A stretch of DNA of 64,000 bases from Leuconostoc inhae (GCF_019656015.1 NZ_BPKW01000011.1:1-64000); one strand, 5' to 3'; counted from the stretch's first letter, positions 47,763 through 56,700 are shown. Notes: generated from the letters alone by a model not told the origin. Numbers and translations are program-made.

Positions 47763-47803
47763 TTGACTACAAATGTAGTAGTGTGTTATACTACATTTGT
47801 AGT
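47763..47803 (+). promoter_or_regulatory. RelBE promoter inside a 15-bp inverted repeat
   Basis: TTGACT (47763-47768), 18-base spacer and TATACT (47787-47792). The arms ACTACAAATGTAGTA and TACTACATTTGTAGT (47766-47780, 47789-47803) are perfect reverse complements with 8 bases between them. The antitoxin should bind here. Confidence 0.8.
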
Positions 47804-47824
47804 AATTACAAAAGGAGAATAATC

Positions 47825-48040
47825 ATGAGCGTAACAACTGTAAGATTACAAGATGATACAATGGCTTGGGCTAAGGAATATGCCGATTTTAAAGGCATGA
47901 GTGTTACCGGCTTAATAGCTGAGCTGATTGAAGAAGCACGTCAAGATGATGAAGACTATGCTGACGCAATGAAAGTGATTAATTCTGAAAATCGTGAATA
48001 TGTTTCAGCAGAAGAAATCAAGGCAAAATTAGGTCTATGA
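47825..48040 (+). CDS. RelB-like ribbon-helix-helix antitoxin (DUF6290 type)
   Basis: A 71-residue protein: TTVRLQDDTMAWAKEYADFK and GMSVTGLIAELIEEAR form the RHH fold, followed by an acidic tail. The ATG at 47825 has AAAGGAG upstream. It overlaps the toxin gene by 4 bases. Confidence 0.85.
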   Translation: MSVTTVRLQDDTMAWAKEYADFKGMSVTGLIAELIEEARQDDEDYADAMKVINSENREYVSAEEIKAKLGL

Positions 48041-48309
48041 AGTATAGCTGGAAATTTGATAGTAAAGCAGCCAAACAATTTACTAAGTTAGATAAACCAG
48101 TACAAAAGCGTATATATAATTGGTTAGAGTTGAATATTAGTGATATAGAAAATCCCAGAATGTTTGGTAAAGCCTTGGAAGGTGAGTTAAGGACATTATG
48201 GCGTTATCGAGTTGGTAAATACCGAATTATCGCTGATATTGTAGATGACGAATTTGTTGTTATTGTCTTAAAGACTAGTAAACGTGATGATGTTTACCGA
48301 AATAAATAA
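48037..48309 (+). CDS. RelE/ParE family toxin
   Basis: A 90-residue RelE-fold protein: FDSKAAKQFTKLDKPVQKRI, NPRMFGKALEGELRTLWRYR, VGKYRIIADIVDDEFVVIVL. Basic residues in the RYRVGKYRI strand are those used for mRNA cleavage on the ribosome. It is the partner of the antitoxin just before it. Confidence 0.88.
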   Translation: MKYSWKFDSKAAKQFTKLDKPVQKRIYNWLELNISDIENPRMFGKALEGELRTLWRYRVGKYRIIADIVDDEFVVIVLKTSKRDDVYRNK

Positions 48310-48343
48310 GCTTAAGTCATTTTTGATGATGAAAAGGAATAGA

Positions 48344-48372
48344 TGAAGTGACCCAAAAAAGTTGAACATAAT
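48344..48372 (+). mobile_element. Single IS3-family end remnant
   Basis: TGAAGTGACCC followed by AAAAAAGTTGAACATAAT resembles the terminal repeat of the IS3-family element at 58.7-60.2 kb (TGAAGTGAACCC, TTGGACAGAAT). No transposase lies beside it. Confidence 0.5.
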
Positions 48373-48425
48373 AAAAACTACTTATTAAAGTTATCGGATT
48401 CACTTTAATAAGCATGTATTTTTTG

Positions 48426-48624
48426 TACAAACGATTATAGACTTTTTTGGGGGGCTAAACATATGATATACTATACAGGCAATCAAGTTAGGGCGTTGGT
48501 GAGTCTGATAGCTGGAGGTGGTGCTAATGAGCAATACTTTTAGCTATATGATAGGATAACACCCAACATGGTCTTCTGGACTACGGTAATTGTTTTGGTT
48601 GGCTTTGTGCTCCTAAGTCAATGA
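48426..48624 (+). pseudogene. Truncated second copy of the type I toxin locus
   Basis: It matches the leader, promoter and start of the toxin mRNA at 34.4-34.6 kb almost base for base (GGGCGTTGGTGAGTCTGATA, GGAGGTGGTGCTAATG). The 10-codon frame at 48527-48559 remains. The toxin frame (48568-48624) changes after MVFWTTVIVLV and runs into CTCCTAAGTCAAT, the end sequence of the 117-bp element. The shared terminator and antisense RNA are missing, so the copy has no antitoxin. Confidence 0.65.
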
Positions 48625-48735
48625 TGCAATAGCTAATCAGTATGATGATTAAAATGAGGTTTTAGAAATTAGAAGTCTTTACAGCATATTAAGTCGGAAA
48701 AATTGAATTATTAAAAAAATTTTAAAGTGATTCAA

Positions 48736-48784
48736 ATATCTAAGAAAAGCCACAACTATTTTAGTTGTGGCTTTTCTTAGATAT
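48736..48784 (-). terminator. Terminator downstream of the 132-residue membrane-anchored protein gene
   Basis: A 23-bp stem (48736-48758 with 48762-48784) with a 3-base loop. Confidence 0.75.
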
Positions 48785-48789
48785 TGTAC

Positions 48790-49188
48790 TTATTTTTTGG
48801 CCGCATTAACCGCGGCTTGATTTTGTTGATAAAGAGCAATTGCTTGTTTTAAATGATCTTTTTGATCAGCTGTCATAGGATCATTTTCGTTTAAAAGTGT
48901 AACTGTTTTGGTATCTGAATGATATATTTTAACGACTCGTTCCTTACCATAGTAGGAAGTAAAATCTCCACCACCACTGACATTGTTGTTTCCTTCAGAA
49001 GCAATGTCAGCGGAAGATAGTTTCGATTCGCTCTTTTTTGAGGTATCTGCGGATGAAGATTTTTGAGAAGATAATATAGCTGTCGTAGTAGTTTTTTTAT
49101 TGCTCTGACTTTCGATTAGCAGAAGGACAACCAAAGCACACACCAGTAGTAGCAAAAGAAAATAAATATTTTTTTTCATCTTAATCAT
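48790..49188 (-). CDS. Membrane-anchored extracellular protein, unknown function
   Basis: A 132-residue protein with an N-terminal hydrophobic anchor (IYFLLLLLVCALVVLLLI), a Ser/Thr/Lys-rich linker and an external tail with GGGDFTSYYGKERVVKIYH. It overlaps the previous frame by ATGA, so translation may be coupled to it. No family recognised. Confidence 0.6.
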   Translation of the reverse strand: MIKMKKNIYFLLLLLVCALVVLLLIESQSNKKTTTTAILSSQKSSSADTSKKSESKLSSADIASEGNNNVSGGGDFTSYYGKERVVKIYHSDTKTVTLLNENDPMTADQKDHLKQAIALYQQNQAAVNAAKK

Positions 49189-49403
49189 TGGTTAACAACC
49201 TCATAATATGAGCTGGCAGCAGGATTATATAAGTAAAATGTTTTCTTAGAATTGTAATTGTACCCACTATTAAAATATTGTGATGAACTTGCAGAAAGGC
49301 GGATTTCCTTGGGAGAATTGTAGATCCAAGTTTGGTTTGCTTCTGGTACATTACCGACAATTCTAGTGTCACGGGGATGTGCGGCCCATGCATGCGACCC
49401 TTC
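49185..49403 (-). pseudogene. Gene remnant coupled to the membrane-anchored protein
   Basis: An open frame of about 72 codons without a start codon, ending in a TGA that overlaps the next ATG. It contains ANQTWIYNSPKEIRLSASSS and TFYLYNPAASSYYEVVNQ, a composition of a secreted beta-rich protein. The same bases also have an open frame in another phase (starting at 49393), but its composition is unlike a protein. The 5' part of the gene is lost. Confidence 0.5.
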
Positions 49404-49637
49404 TTAATTTATTAATGTAATTGTACCTCTAAAATCACGTTTAGTGTTAAAAAATATTGCCTATAAATTTCACGTATGTTAAAATTAACCATTGATTTAT
49501 TTAATGCTTGGTTAAATTTTAAGATGGGTTAAGTAACTTCTCACATACAACATACTATCAACGTGATCGTAAATGACTACTATGAACCAGTTGATCGTTA
49601 TTTATGAGGTCAATATCTATAACGTAGGGGGGCACAC

Positions 49638-49913
49638 GTGTTTAAAACAGATAAACAAAAATTCTTAGTAGAATTTTTAGAGAAACACCCAGGTTTAAAC
49701 GAGTATGAACGAGAAATTATCTTTGTTACTGTTGAAAAGCTAAATGAAAAAAATATTTCTCAGTATCGGGAAATAACACATGTAACCAATGCACTTCATA
49801 AACTGTCTCTTAGTGGTAAACTATCAGACGACGGGCGCAAATTACTAAAAGAACTGCACCAAAAAGATTGGTTTATGGGATTACTTGACAACTTAAGGTT
49901 TCTTGGGAATTGA
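49638..49913 (+). CDS. Small helical protein, unknown function
   Basis: A 91-residue frame starting with GTG after AGGGGGG. All-helical appearance with alternating charged residues (FLEKHPGLNEYEREIIFVTV). It resembles bacteriocin immunity proteins in size and charge, but no motif proves this. Confidence 0.5.
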   Translation: MFKTDKQKFLVEFLEKHPGLNEYEREIIFVTVEKLNEKNISQYREITHVTNALHKLSLSGKLSDDGRKLLKELHQKDWFMGLLDNLRFLGN

Positions 49914-50009
49914 GATGTTTTATCCAATCCAGTTTGTGTAGGCGAGGGCAAAGACTTATTCGGGCGCCTTATTATTACATTTTGAATCAGTATGAAAGGA
50001 GCTAATATT

Positions 50010-50438
50010 GTGGTCACAAAGAGAAAAAATATAAAGATAATTTCTGCATTATTGATATTAGCAGCTAGTATTGTGGTGCTTGTTAGTGAATATCAGTTTA
50101 ATAAAAATCAAAGTATTAGTCATGATATAAGCAGAGAATCTACGACAATAATGACAACTAATCCAAAGACAGATTTCACAAAAACAACGAACGACAATGA
50201 AGTGACCACAAATGATGTCCGTGAAAGCCTTCCTAAAGAAGAACAGTCAGACATTGGCGACTCAAAAGTCACAGCGGATCCTCGTGGAAACGGGGCTTTC
50301 ATTGGTTCAGGTGTTTTTACAAAAACCTACAAAGATGGTACCGTTGAAGATTTTGATTCAGATACAAAACAGTATACGATCACTCACAAAGGACCTAATT
50401 GGCAATCAGAAATTGAAGCGGATAAAAATAATCAATAA
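50010..50438 (+). CDS. Membrane-anchored extracellular protein, unknown function
   Basis: A 142-residue protein from GTG at 50010 with AAAGGAG 8 bases upstream; an ATG at 49992 lies before that ribosome binding site. One N-terminal anchor (IISALLILAASIVVLVSEY), a Ser/Thr-rich linker and a C-terminal part with FTKTYKDGTVEDFDSDTKQY. Same design as the 132-residue protein on the other strand. Confidence 0.55.
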   Translation: MVTKRKNIKIISALLILAASIVVLVSEYQFNKNQSISHDISRESTTIMTTNPKTDFTKTTNDNEVTTNDVRESLPKEEQSDIGDSKVTADPRGNGAFIGSGVFTKTYKDGTVEDFDSDTKQYTITHKGPNWQSEIEADKNNQ

Positions 50439-50463
50439 CTGACTTTGTGTTGTGATTATTAAT

Positions 50464-50501
50464 AAAATCCCCAACTAACAAATTGTTAGTTGGGGATTTT
50501 T
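50464..50501. terminator. Terminator between the membrane-anchored protein gene and the amino-acid permease
   Basis: AAAATCCCCAACTAACAA pairs with TTGTTAGTTGGGGATTTT; T-runs on both strands. Confidence 0.85.
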
Positions 50502-50519
50502 GCGTTGTAAGACTTTGTT

Positions 50520-51860
50520 CTATGACCGTAAACGTACCTTATACAGACTAATTATAAACAGAACGACAAACCAAATGATTGATAGTATAGTTGTCATCAT
50601 TGTAGCAGGCGAGAATAGCAATATCAGGAACACACCTGCCATAAATAAGATAGTCAGGTAATTTGAAAATGGTGCAAACGGCATTAAGAATTTTTTCTGA
50701 CCGTTGATGAAATTATCTGATTTACGATATTGAATATGTGTGATCAACAGAGAGATGTAAATAACAATAAAAGTAGCCGAAGCAGTTGCGGTTACCATAC
50801 TAAATGCATCCTCTGGAAAGATATAATTCAAACCAATGACAGTAGCAATCAAAGCAGTTGATAGGTTGATACCACGCATTGGAATGTAGTGTTTATTTAA
50901 TTGACTGAAAAAACTATTTTTGGGTGATAATGAAAAAATCATGCGTCCAGTTGTGAATAGTGCACTGTTTAGTGATGAGGCAGCTGCCGTCAAAATAACA
51001 AAATTAATGATCCCTGCAGCTGCGGGAATACCTATACCAGAGAAGACCTGAACAAAGGGTGATGTGTTAGCGCTATAGTTTGTCCAAGGTTGGATGGTCA
51101 TGATGGCTAATAAAGCACCAATATAAAAAATAAGAATACGAATAATAATCGAATTGATTGATTTTGGAATTGTTTTCAAAGGATCTTTTGTTTCGGCAGC
51201 TGTGATACCGACAAATTCAACACCTAAAAATGCAAAGAAGGCCATCTGAAAAGCTGCTAACAAGTTGTGACCATGATTTGCAATCAAACCGTGTTGCCAT
51301 AAAGTGGATAATTGGGTCACGCCAGCCTCACTACGTATATGAAAAACGACCATGATCATGCCGATTAAAATCATTGCGACAATCGCGACAATCTTAATTA
51401 AAGCAAACCAAAATTCTGTTTCACCAAAGGCTTTAACGGCGATAATATTCATACTATAGAGCACACCGAGAAATAATAATTCCCATAACCAAGCAGGCGT
51501 TTGTGGTAACCAAAACTGCATGTACTTACCAATAGCAGTTAACTCGGCCATCGCAATAATAATCCAGCCCAGCCAGTAGGTCCAGCCCATAACAAAGCCA
51601 GCGCGGGCGCCTAAATACTTTTTGATAAAGCCGATGAAAACAGTTTGATTATGATCAGTTAATAAGAGTTCCCCCAAGGCGCGCATCATGGAAAATACGA
51701 AAAAGCCTGTGATAATATAAATTAATAAAATAGCCGGACCAGCTTTTTGAATGGAGTCACCAGCACCCAAAAAAAGTCCGGTGCCAATGGTGCCGCCTAA
51801 TGCAATCATGTTAATATGACGTCCAGACAAGGTACGAGATAGTTGTGGTTTTTCTGCCAT
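50520..51860 (-). CDS. Amino-acid permease (APC superfamily, AAT type)
   Basis: A 446-residue transporter with twelve predicted helices. The start LSRTLSGRHINMIALGGTIG and GTGLFLGAGDSIQKAGPA are typical of AAT-family proton symporters. AGGAGG lies before the ATG. It is divergent from a LysR gene, its likely regulator. The substrate amino acid is uncertain. Confidence 0.9.
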   Translation of the reverse strand: MAEKPQLSRTLSGRHINMIALGGTIGTGLFLGAGDSIQKAGPAILLIYIITGFFVFSMMRALGELLLTDHNQTVFIGFIKKYLGARAGFVMGWTYWLGWIIIAMAELTAIGKYMQFWLPQTPAWLWELLFLGVLYSMNIIAVKAFGETEFWFALIKIVAIVAMILIGMIMVVFHIRSEAGVTQLSTLWQHGLIANHGHNLLAAFQMAFFAFLGVEFVGITAAETKDPLKTIPKSINSIIIRILIFYIGALLAIMTIQPWTNYSANTSPFVQVFSGIGIPAAAGIINFVILTAAASSLNSALFTTGRMIFSLSPKNSFFSQLNKHYIPMRGINLSTALIATVIGLNYIFPEDAFSMVTATASATFIVIYISLLITHIQYRKSDNFINGQKKFLMPFAPFSNYLTILFMAGVFLILLFSPATMMTTILSIIWFVVLFIISLYKVRLRS

Positions 51861-51971
51861 GACGATTTTTCCTCCTAGTCACTATGTTCTATAGTAAATT
51901 ATCTTGTATAATAAATAAAACTAATCTTTTTCATTTTTACATGAAAAAAAGTATTCTAAGGGGATATTAAA

Positions 51972-52853
51972 TTGACATTTTCTTATCAGGTATTTGCAAC
52001 AGTTGTCCGTTATCAGTCATTTTATCAAGCGTCTCAAGTGCTTAATGTGACAGCCAGTGCAGTTAGTCATTCGATTAATCAATTGGAAGCGCAATTAGGA
52101 TTTCCATTACTCATACGTAGTCGTGCTGGCATAAAATTGACGCATGACGGTGAGTTAGTTTTGCCAGTTATTCAACAAATATTGAATGATGAAGCCGATT
52201 TAATTCAGATGAGTCAGAATATTAACGGGCTACGTTCAGGTTCAATAAAAATAGGGGCGTTTAGTAGTGTCTGTGTCAATTGGCTACCAAATATTTTAAG
52301 TACTTTTTCGAAACAACATCCTGACATTGAGGTATCGATTGTTCAGGACAGTTTTGAAGAAATCAGTAAGCAAGTCAAAACAGGAGAGCTTGATGTCGGT
52401 TTTACGACTTTACCAGTAACAGACAATTTAACTGTATTGCCATTACTAGCTGATCCAATATTTTGTGTGACACCTGCTGATTTTATACCTCAAAATAAAC
52501 AAACAATTACACAACAGGATATTCTTAATCAAAAGTTTATCCTGCAAAAAATAGATTATGATCGGGTAACAAAGTCAGTTTTGGATAGCTATGATGTGAC
52601 AATCAATTCAATCAATTTTTCAATTGACGACCAGTCGATTATTGCGATGGTTGAAGCGGGTATTGGATTTGGTATTTTACCAGAATTAGCGTTGAAAAAA
52701 ATCCAAGGAAATGTGGCGATTTATCCTTTTCATCAGTCGTTTACAAGACAAATTGTATTAGTGACCAATAAAAGTAAAGTTATGTCGCCCTCGGTGGTTG
52801 AATTAATAACAGCTATTAAGTGTTTTATGAAAGAGACATATACGATAAGTTAG
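51972..52853 (+). CDS. LysR family transcriptional regulator
   Basis: A 293-residue LysR protein starting with TTG after AGGGGA. HTH: YQSFYQASQVLNVTASAVSH, then SINQLEAQLGFPLL. It faces the amino-acid permease gene 111 bases away. Confidence 0.9.
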   Translation: MTFSYQVFATVVRYQSFYQASQVLNVTASAVSHSINQLEAQLGFPLLIRSRAGIKLTHDGELVLPVIQQILNDEADLIQMSQNINGLRSGSIKIGAFSSVCVNWLPNILSTFSKQHPDIEVSIVQDSFEEISKQVKTGELDVGFTTLPVTDNLTVLPLLADPIFCVTPADFIPQNKQTITQQDILNQKFILQKIDYDRVTKSVLDSYDVTINSINFSIDDQSIIAMVEAGIGFGILPELALKKIQGNVAIYPFHQSFTRQIVLVTNKSKVMSPSVVELITAIKCFMKETYTIS

Positions 52854-52868
52854 ACAATTAAAAAATAA

Positions 52869-52923
52869 GATAAAAGGTGCCAATAAGGTTAGACAAAATC
52901 TAACTTTATTGGCACCTTTTATC
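52869..52923. terminator. Bidirectional terminator between lysR and a GNAT gene
   Basis: A 25-bp stem with a single mismatch and a 5-base loop; both genes end within 20 bases of it. Confidence 0.85.
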
Positions 52924-52925
52924 TA

Positions 52926-53387
52926 TCAGAGTTTCTTTTGCATTTTGATGTCTGTTATGCTGAACCCGCTTTTTTGATAAACGTGAATAGCGCGACTGTT
53001 GCTACCAAAAACATGTAACCCTAATGACGTAAATCCCATATTTTTTGTTTCACGTGAAACAAGGTCGAGCGTTTTTGAACCGAAGCCCTTATTTTGATAA
53101 GCTTTATAAATTTCAAAGTCAAAGATAAACGCCGTGGATGAATTTTCATTGTCAGTACCGAACCAAATGTAACCGATGATTTCGGAATCATTGAAAATTG
53201 AGTAAAAAAAATTATTTGGTGTTTCAAGTCCGTGTGGTAATAAACGGTCATAAGTTAATTGCGCATTTTTTTGCGCAGTTTCCGTTGTCCAAGTACCAGC
53301 TGCAACTTTTTCTGTGGCATAGTCATTGACTGCAAAATTGATATATTGTTGAAAATGGCTAGGGTTCATTGGCATGAGTTTTAACAT
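52926..53387 (-). CDS. GNAT family N-acetyltransferase
   Basis: A 153-residue acetyltransferase: FEIYKAYQNKGFGSKTLDLV is motif A and SNSRAIHVYQKSGFSITD motif B. It contains a perfect parS site in frame (codons of LVSRET). The substrate is not known. Confidence 0.85.
   Translation of the reverse strand: MLKLMPMNPSHFQQYINFAVNDYATEKVAAGTWTTETAQKNAQLTYDRLLPHGLETPNNFFYSIFNDSEIIGYIWFGTDNENSSTAFIFDFEIYKAYQNKGFGSKTLDLVSRETKNMGFTSLGLHVFGSNSRAIHVYQKSGFSITDIKMQKKL
53046..53061. other. parS site inside a GNAT gene
   Basis: Perfect TGTTTCACGTGAAACA in coding sequence, about 37 kb to the right of the origin. Confidence 0.88.
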
Positions 53388-53631
53388 GAGATTGCTCCTT
53401 CGAAAATATTGAATTAACCTAGTATAGCATAGTGGTGTGAATTGTTAAGTCTCACACTAGACTGGTTTTCCCAAAAGGAGGTACTGTTTAGGCGGATTAA
53501 GCTAAAAAAATTTACGAAATTAATAATATACCAACGTAATTGCCAACCGTTATTAATTATTTTTCGAAGTCGTTCAAATTAAATTGATAGTTTCATATAG
53601 AGATAATAAAGTTGAATGTTAATGCATATGA

Positions 53632-54426
53632 CTAACTTTGAGATTTAGGACGATTGAGTCGCTCAGAAATGATAGCCATAAGTTTACGTGTAACAAAACG
53701 AGAAGCATTTGCTATCCAGTAATTACCAACACCGTCTACGATGTAACTGCGATTTTTTTCTAATCCACGAAAAGCAGTTTTTGCAACGGCTTGTGGCGAG
53801 CCATTAACACCACCTGGTACATCTGAGCGGCCACCACTGACATCGAAAAATCCTGTTTTAGTGGCCCCAGGGCACAGTGCCAAAACACGAATACCTAGGT
53901 GTCTATTTTCTGCCCAAAGTGCTTCAGAGAATGACAGGACAAACGCTTTAGTAGCAGAGTAAGCACCCATATAAGGAAATGGATAGAAAGCTAAGAAAGA
54001 GGCAAGGTTAACAATAATACCGTCTTTTTGTTTTTGCATTTGAGGTAAGAATTGTGCAGTCATGTCAACTAATGAGGTAATATTAAGATTAATCATCTCA
54101 CGGTAACGGTCCATGGGAACCTCCTCAAATCGACCATGTGTGCCAAATCCTGCATTGTTAACCAAGATGTTGATTTCTAACCCTAATTTGTTAACGTGTT
54201 CGGCAATTTCTTTCGCTGCGTTAGGTTTTGAAAGATCAGTTGCAATGACATAAGTGCTTACGCCATAGGTGTTAGTCAAATTTGTTGCTAAGGCCTCGAG
54301 CTTATCCTTTGATCTTGCAACTAGAACAACACTGCTGCCCTTCGATGCAAGGTTTTTTGCGAATGCTTCTCCTATACCAGACGATGCCCCTGTAACAAGT
54401 GCGACTTTACCTTTATAATTTATCAT
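53632..54426 (-). CDS. Short-chain dehydrogenase/reductase
   Basis: A 264-residue classical SDR: cofactor motif TGASSGIGEAFAKNLA at about 14, NNAG near 90, and the catalytic YSATKAF (Tyr-x-x-x-Lys) near 156-160. The arginine after the first motif (VARSKDKLE) favours NADPH. It is controlled by a strong promoter overlapping a 32-bp palindrome and faces a TetR gene. Confidence 0.9.
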   Translation of the reverse strand: MINYKGKVALVTGASSGIGEAFAKNLASKGSSVVLVARSKDKLEALATNLTNTYGVSTYVIATDLSKPNAAKEIAEHVNKLGLEINILVNNAGFGTHGRFEEVPMDRYREMINLNITSLVDMTAQFLPQMQKQKDGIIVNLASFLAFYPFPYMGAYSATKAFVLSFSEALWAENRHLGIRVLALCPGATKTGFFDVSGGRSDVPGGVNGSPQAVAKTAFRGLEKNRSYIVDGVGNYWIANASRFVTRKLMAIISERLNRPKSQS

Positions 54427-54473
54427 GGGTAATTCTCCTTATTCTTGGTTGACAGTTTAGTGTGTGAGTAAAT

Positions 54474-54531
54474 GATAATTTTGGAAAATATTTTCTAAAA
54501 CTATCATAGAAGTTAAAATGATAATTGTCAA
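54474..54531 (-). promoter_or_regulatory. SDR promoter and TetR operator
   Basis: Minus strand: TTGACA (54531-54526), 17-base spacer, TATGAT (54508-54503). A nearly perfect 32-bp palindrome at 54474-54505, centred on GAAAATATTTTC, overlaps the -10 and the start site. A second dyad TTATATTTTT/AAAAATATAA lies at about 54537-54564, nearer the tetR gene. Confidence 0.8.
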
Positions 54532-54640
54532 CTACTTTATATTTTTGACGAGTTAAAAATATAAAGACGATGAACCATGATATTATGATAGTATAAATCT
54601 AGCATTAGTAATAAAGTACTTTTATTAAGAAGGAGAAAAC

Positions 54641-55198
54641 ATGGGTAAAAGAGAAGATATTATGGATGCAACACTTGAATTAATCATTGAGGAAGGGATG
54701 CAATCAGTTACTTTTCCAAAAATATTTAAGCGAGCGAATGTCGGTTCCAGTACTTTTTACTATTATTACGATAATAAAGAAGAATTAGTGAGTGAACTTT
54801 ATAAAAGCGTATTTATTCACATGGGTCAAGTCATCATGGATAACTATGATTCTGATCAAACTATTTACCAAAGATCTAGGTGTATTTTGAAAAATATGAT
54901 GGATTATGGAATGAAATTTCCAAAAGAGATTTTGTTTATAGAAGGATATAGCGACTCACCATATATATACGAGGAAGTCAGAAATATGATGAATCCTGCT
55001 ATGGTTGAAATTTTTAAAATTATTGAAACAGGACAGAGCCAAGGTATCATTACTGACATGGATCCTGCTTTTTGCTGTCATCTTATAAAAGGTATGGTTG
55101 CTAATTCAATAAGAGGATATTTGGGAGGCAAATATCCATTTGGTGAAGAGCAGATTCGTCAAACATTAGATGCTTGTTGGAAGGCGATTAAAATTTAG
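54641..55198 (+). CDS. TetR family transcriptional regulator
   Basis: A 185-residue TetR protein: MQSVTFPKIFKRANVGSSTF with YYYYDNKEELVSELY is the HTH region. AAGGAG lies before the ATG. It is divergent from the SDR gene and presumably binds the palindrome at its promoter; the inducer is unknown. Confidence 0.9.
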   Translation: MGKREDIMDATLELIIEEGMQSVTFPKIFKRANVGSSTFYYYYDNKEELVSELYKSVFIHMGQVIMDNYDSDQTIYQRSRCILKNMMDYGMKFPKEILFIEGYSDSPYIYEEVRNMMNPAMVEIFKIIETGQSQGIITDMDPAFCCHLIKGMVANSIRGYLGGKYPFGEEQIRQTLDACWKAIKI

Positions 55199-55628
55199 AA
55201 AAGTAAAAAATGGACTATGTTTATTCAATCCATAACGAGACAGTATCGGGTTATTTTTTATGTCGAGAAGCATCAACACCTTATGTTCTAAATAATTGAA
55301 TATATGGCACTTAACACTAGGTGCACACTTGAGGTGAGGTTGCGATTCAAGAAAATATGCAAAAACATTATCGCAAATCGAGGACAGTTGATAACCCTGA
55401 TCAGTGTCCGAACGGAATGGTTCAATTGTGAAGATTTTTTTAAATTTGTCATCAGTCTATACTTGTAATTAAATGAACAAACGTTTATTATTAAGTTATA
55501 GAAAACATAGTAAAACGAGCCTATATTTAATTTGGTTTGTTTTGTGAGCGTTCATAGGTAGTGATATATGACGAGTAGTGTACGAGTATCATTTTTAAAA
55601 TGATAACAAAAAATTTCAGGAGGTCGGC
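55199..55628. other. Gene-free stretch with a short decayed frame
   Basis: About 430 bases without a complete gene. A frame from 55333 to 55431 encodes a stretch with protein-like composition (ENMQKHYRKSRTVDNPDQCP) ending at TGA, probably the tail of a lost gene. The last 60 bases carry the control region of the flavodoxin gene. No RNA gene was recognised. Confidence 0.4.
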
Positions 55629-56039
55629 ATGATTATTTATTTTTCACAAGGTGGACACACTAAGAAAATTGCAGAGAAGATTGCTAAGAAAACTGGTGAT
55701 CAATTGTATGCCATTGAACCAGTAGAACCTTATCCTAGTAAAACTCTACAGGCGGCACCTAGAATAGGTCGAGAAATTGCTACACAAACGATTCCGGAAG
55801 TTAAAAAAGCACCGGCTGATGTGTTATCAGACGATGTCATTTATCTGGGCTATCCGATGTTTGGGATGGACATGGCACATGCTATGAGAGGTTTTTTAAA
55901 AGTAAATGATTTATCAGGTAAGACTATCAAACCTTTCATGACGAGCGGTGTTAGTACTTTGAAAATGAGTTTAAAAACATTAAAAAAACTAGCCCCTCAT
56001 AGTGTGATTGATGAGACGTTTGACCCTAAAAAACTATAA
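55629..56039 (+). CDS. Flavodoxin-like protein, shortened at the C-terminus
   Basis: A 136-residue flavodoxin fold: the FMN phosphate loop is YFSQGGHTKKIAEKIA, followed by IEPVEPYPS and YLGYPMFGMDMA. AGGAGG lies before the ATG. Flavodoxin_4-type proteins are usually about 160 residues; here the stop follows FDPKKL, so the last helix is missing or unusual. Confidence 0.75.
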   Translation: MIIYFSQGGHTKKIAEKIAKKTGDQLYAIEPVEPYPSKTLQAAPRIGREIATQTIPEVKKAPADVLSDDVIYLGYPMFGMDMAHAMRGFLKVNDLSGKTIKPFMTSGVSTLKMSLKTLKKLAPHSVIDETFDPKKL

Positions 56040-56184
56040 AATTTTCTTTGGATCGGGCTTGTTGGTTTCATCTATTGCTGGCACGGTTGAAAAATCAAAA
56101 ACCTGTATCAACGCTTTTGCAGTTAAGATAGTGGGATAAATAATTTTTCTCATTGTTCATAAATTTTGATGAGCGATAGCGGTA

Positions 56185-56700
56185 TTAATGTACTAAAATA
56201 GTGGTAATTAATGCTATAACAGTAATTATCGTTGTCACAACGATAGCCTTAGTATTATTTATTTTAATCATATTAGGTGCTTTATCTTCAAGTGAATCTG
56301 TTTTAGACCAAAAGTGAAACAAAACCCATATATTTGCCCAAGCGCCGATTAACATCATCACAAGGATTGGAACGGGTAATTGTCCAAAAAGAGATTGGGT
56401 TGAAAACATCAGAAAAAACATGAAATTAGTGACGTACGATACCCACGTCATTTTTTTAGTCGCTTTTATTTCTTGGATATGTTTCACATGTTCAACCATG
56501 TTGTTGTCCTCCAATAGCAGTTTATCTAATGAAAGATGCAATACTTTAGCGATGTAAAGAACATTATCTAAATCAGGCATGGTTTTCCCAGTTTCCCAGT
56601 TAGAAATTGTTTTATTAGAAACAAACAGTTTTTCAGCAAGTTCTGATTGTGTTATGTTTAATTCCTGTCGTTTATTTTTAATGATTTGATCAAATGCCAT
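56185..56700 (-). CDS. XRE-family regulator with membrane domain
   Basis: A 171-residue protein. Residues 1-60 are an HTH (LNITQSELAEKLFVSNKTIS, NWETGKTMPD). Three hydrophobic segments follow at about 90-110, 112-128 and 148-168. Such membrane-tethered XRE proteins occur in many Firmicutes as signal-responsive repressors. Targets are unknown. Confidence 0.85.
   Translation of the reverse strand: MAFDQIIKNKRQELNITQSELAEKLFVSNKTISNWETGKTMPDLDNVLYIAKVLHLSLDKLLLEDNNMVEHVKHIQEIKATKKMTWVSYVTNFMFFLMFSTQSLFGQLPVPILVMMLIGAWANIWVLFHFWSKTDSLEDKAPNMIKINNTKAIVVTTIITVIALITTILVH

Noticed and set aside
49181-49393. 70-residue frame on the minus strand
   Set aside because: Another phase of the same bases has protein-like composition and an ATGA overlap with the next gene, so this frame is taken as a shadow.
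47690-49640. CRISPR array
   Set aside because: Short repeats occur, but there is no regular repeat-spacer pattern and no cas gene in the window.
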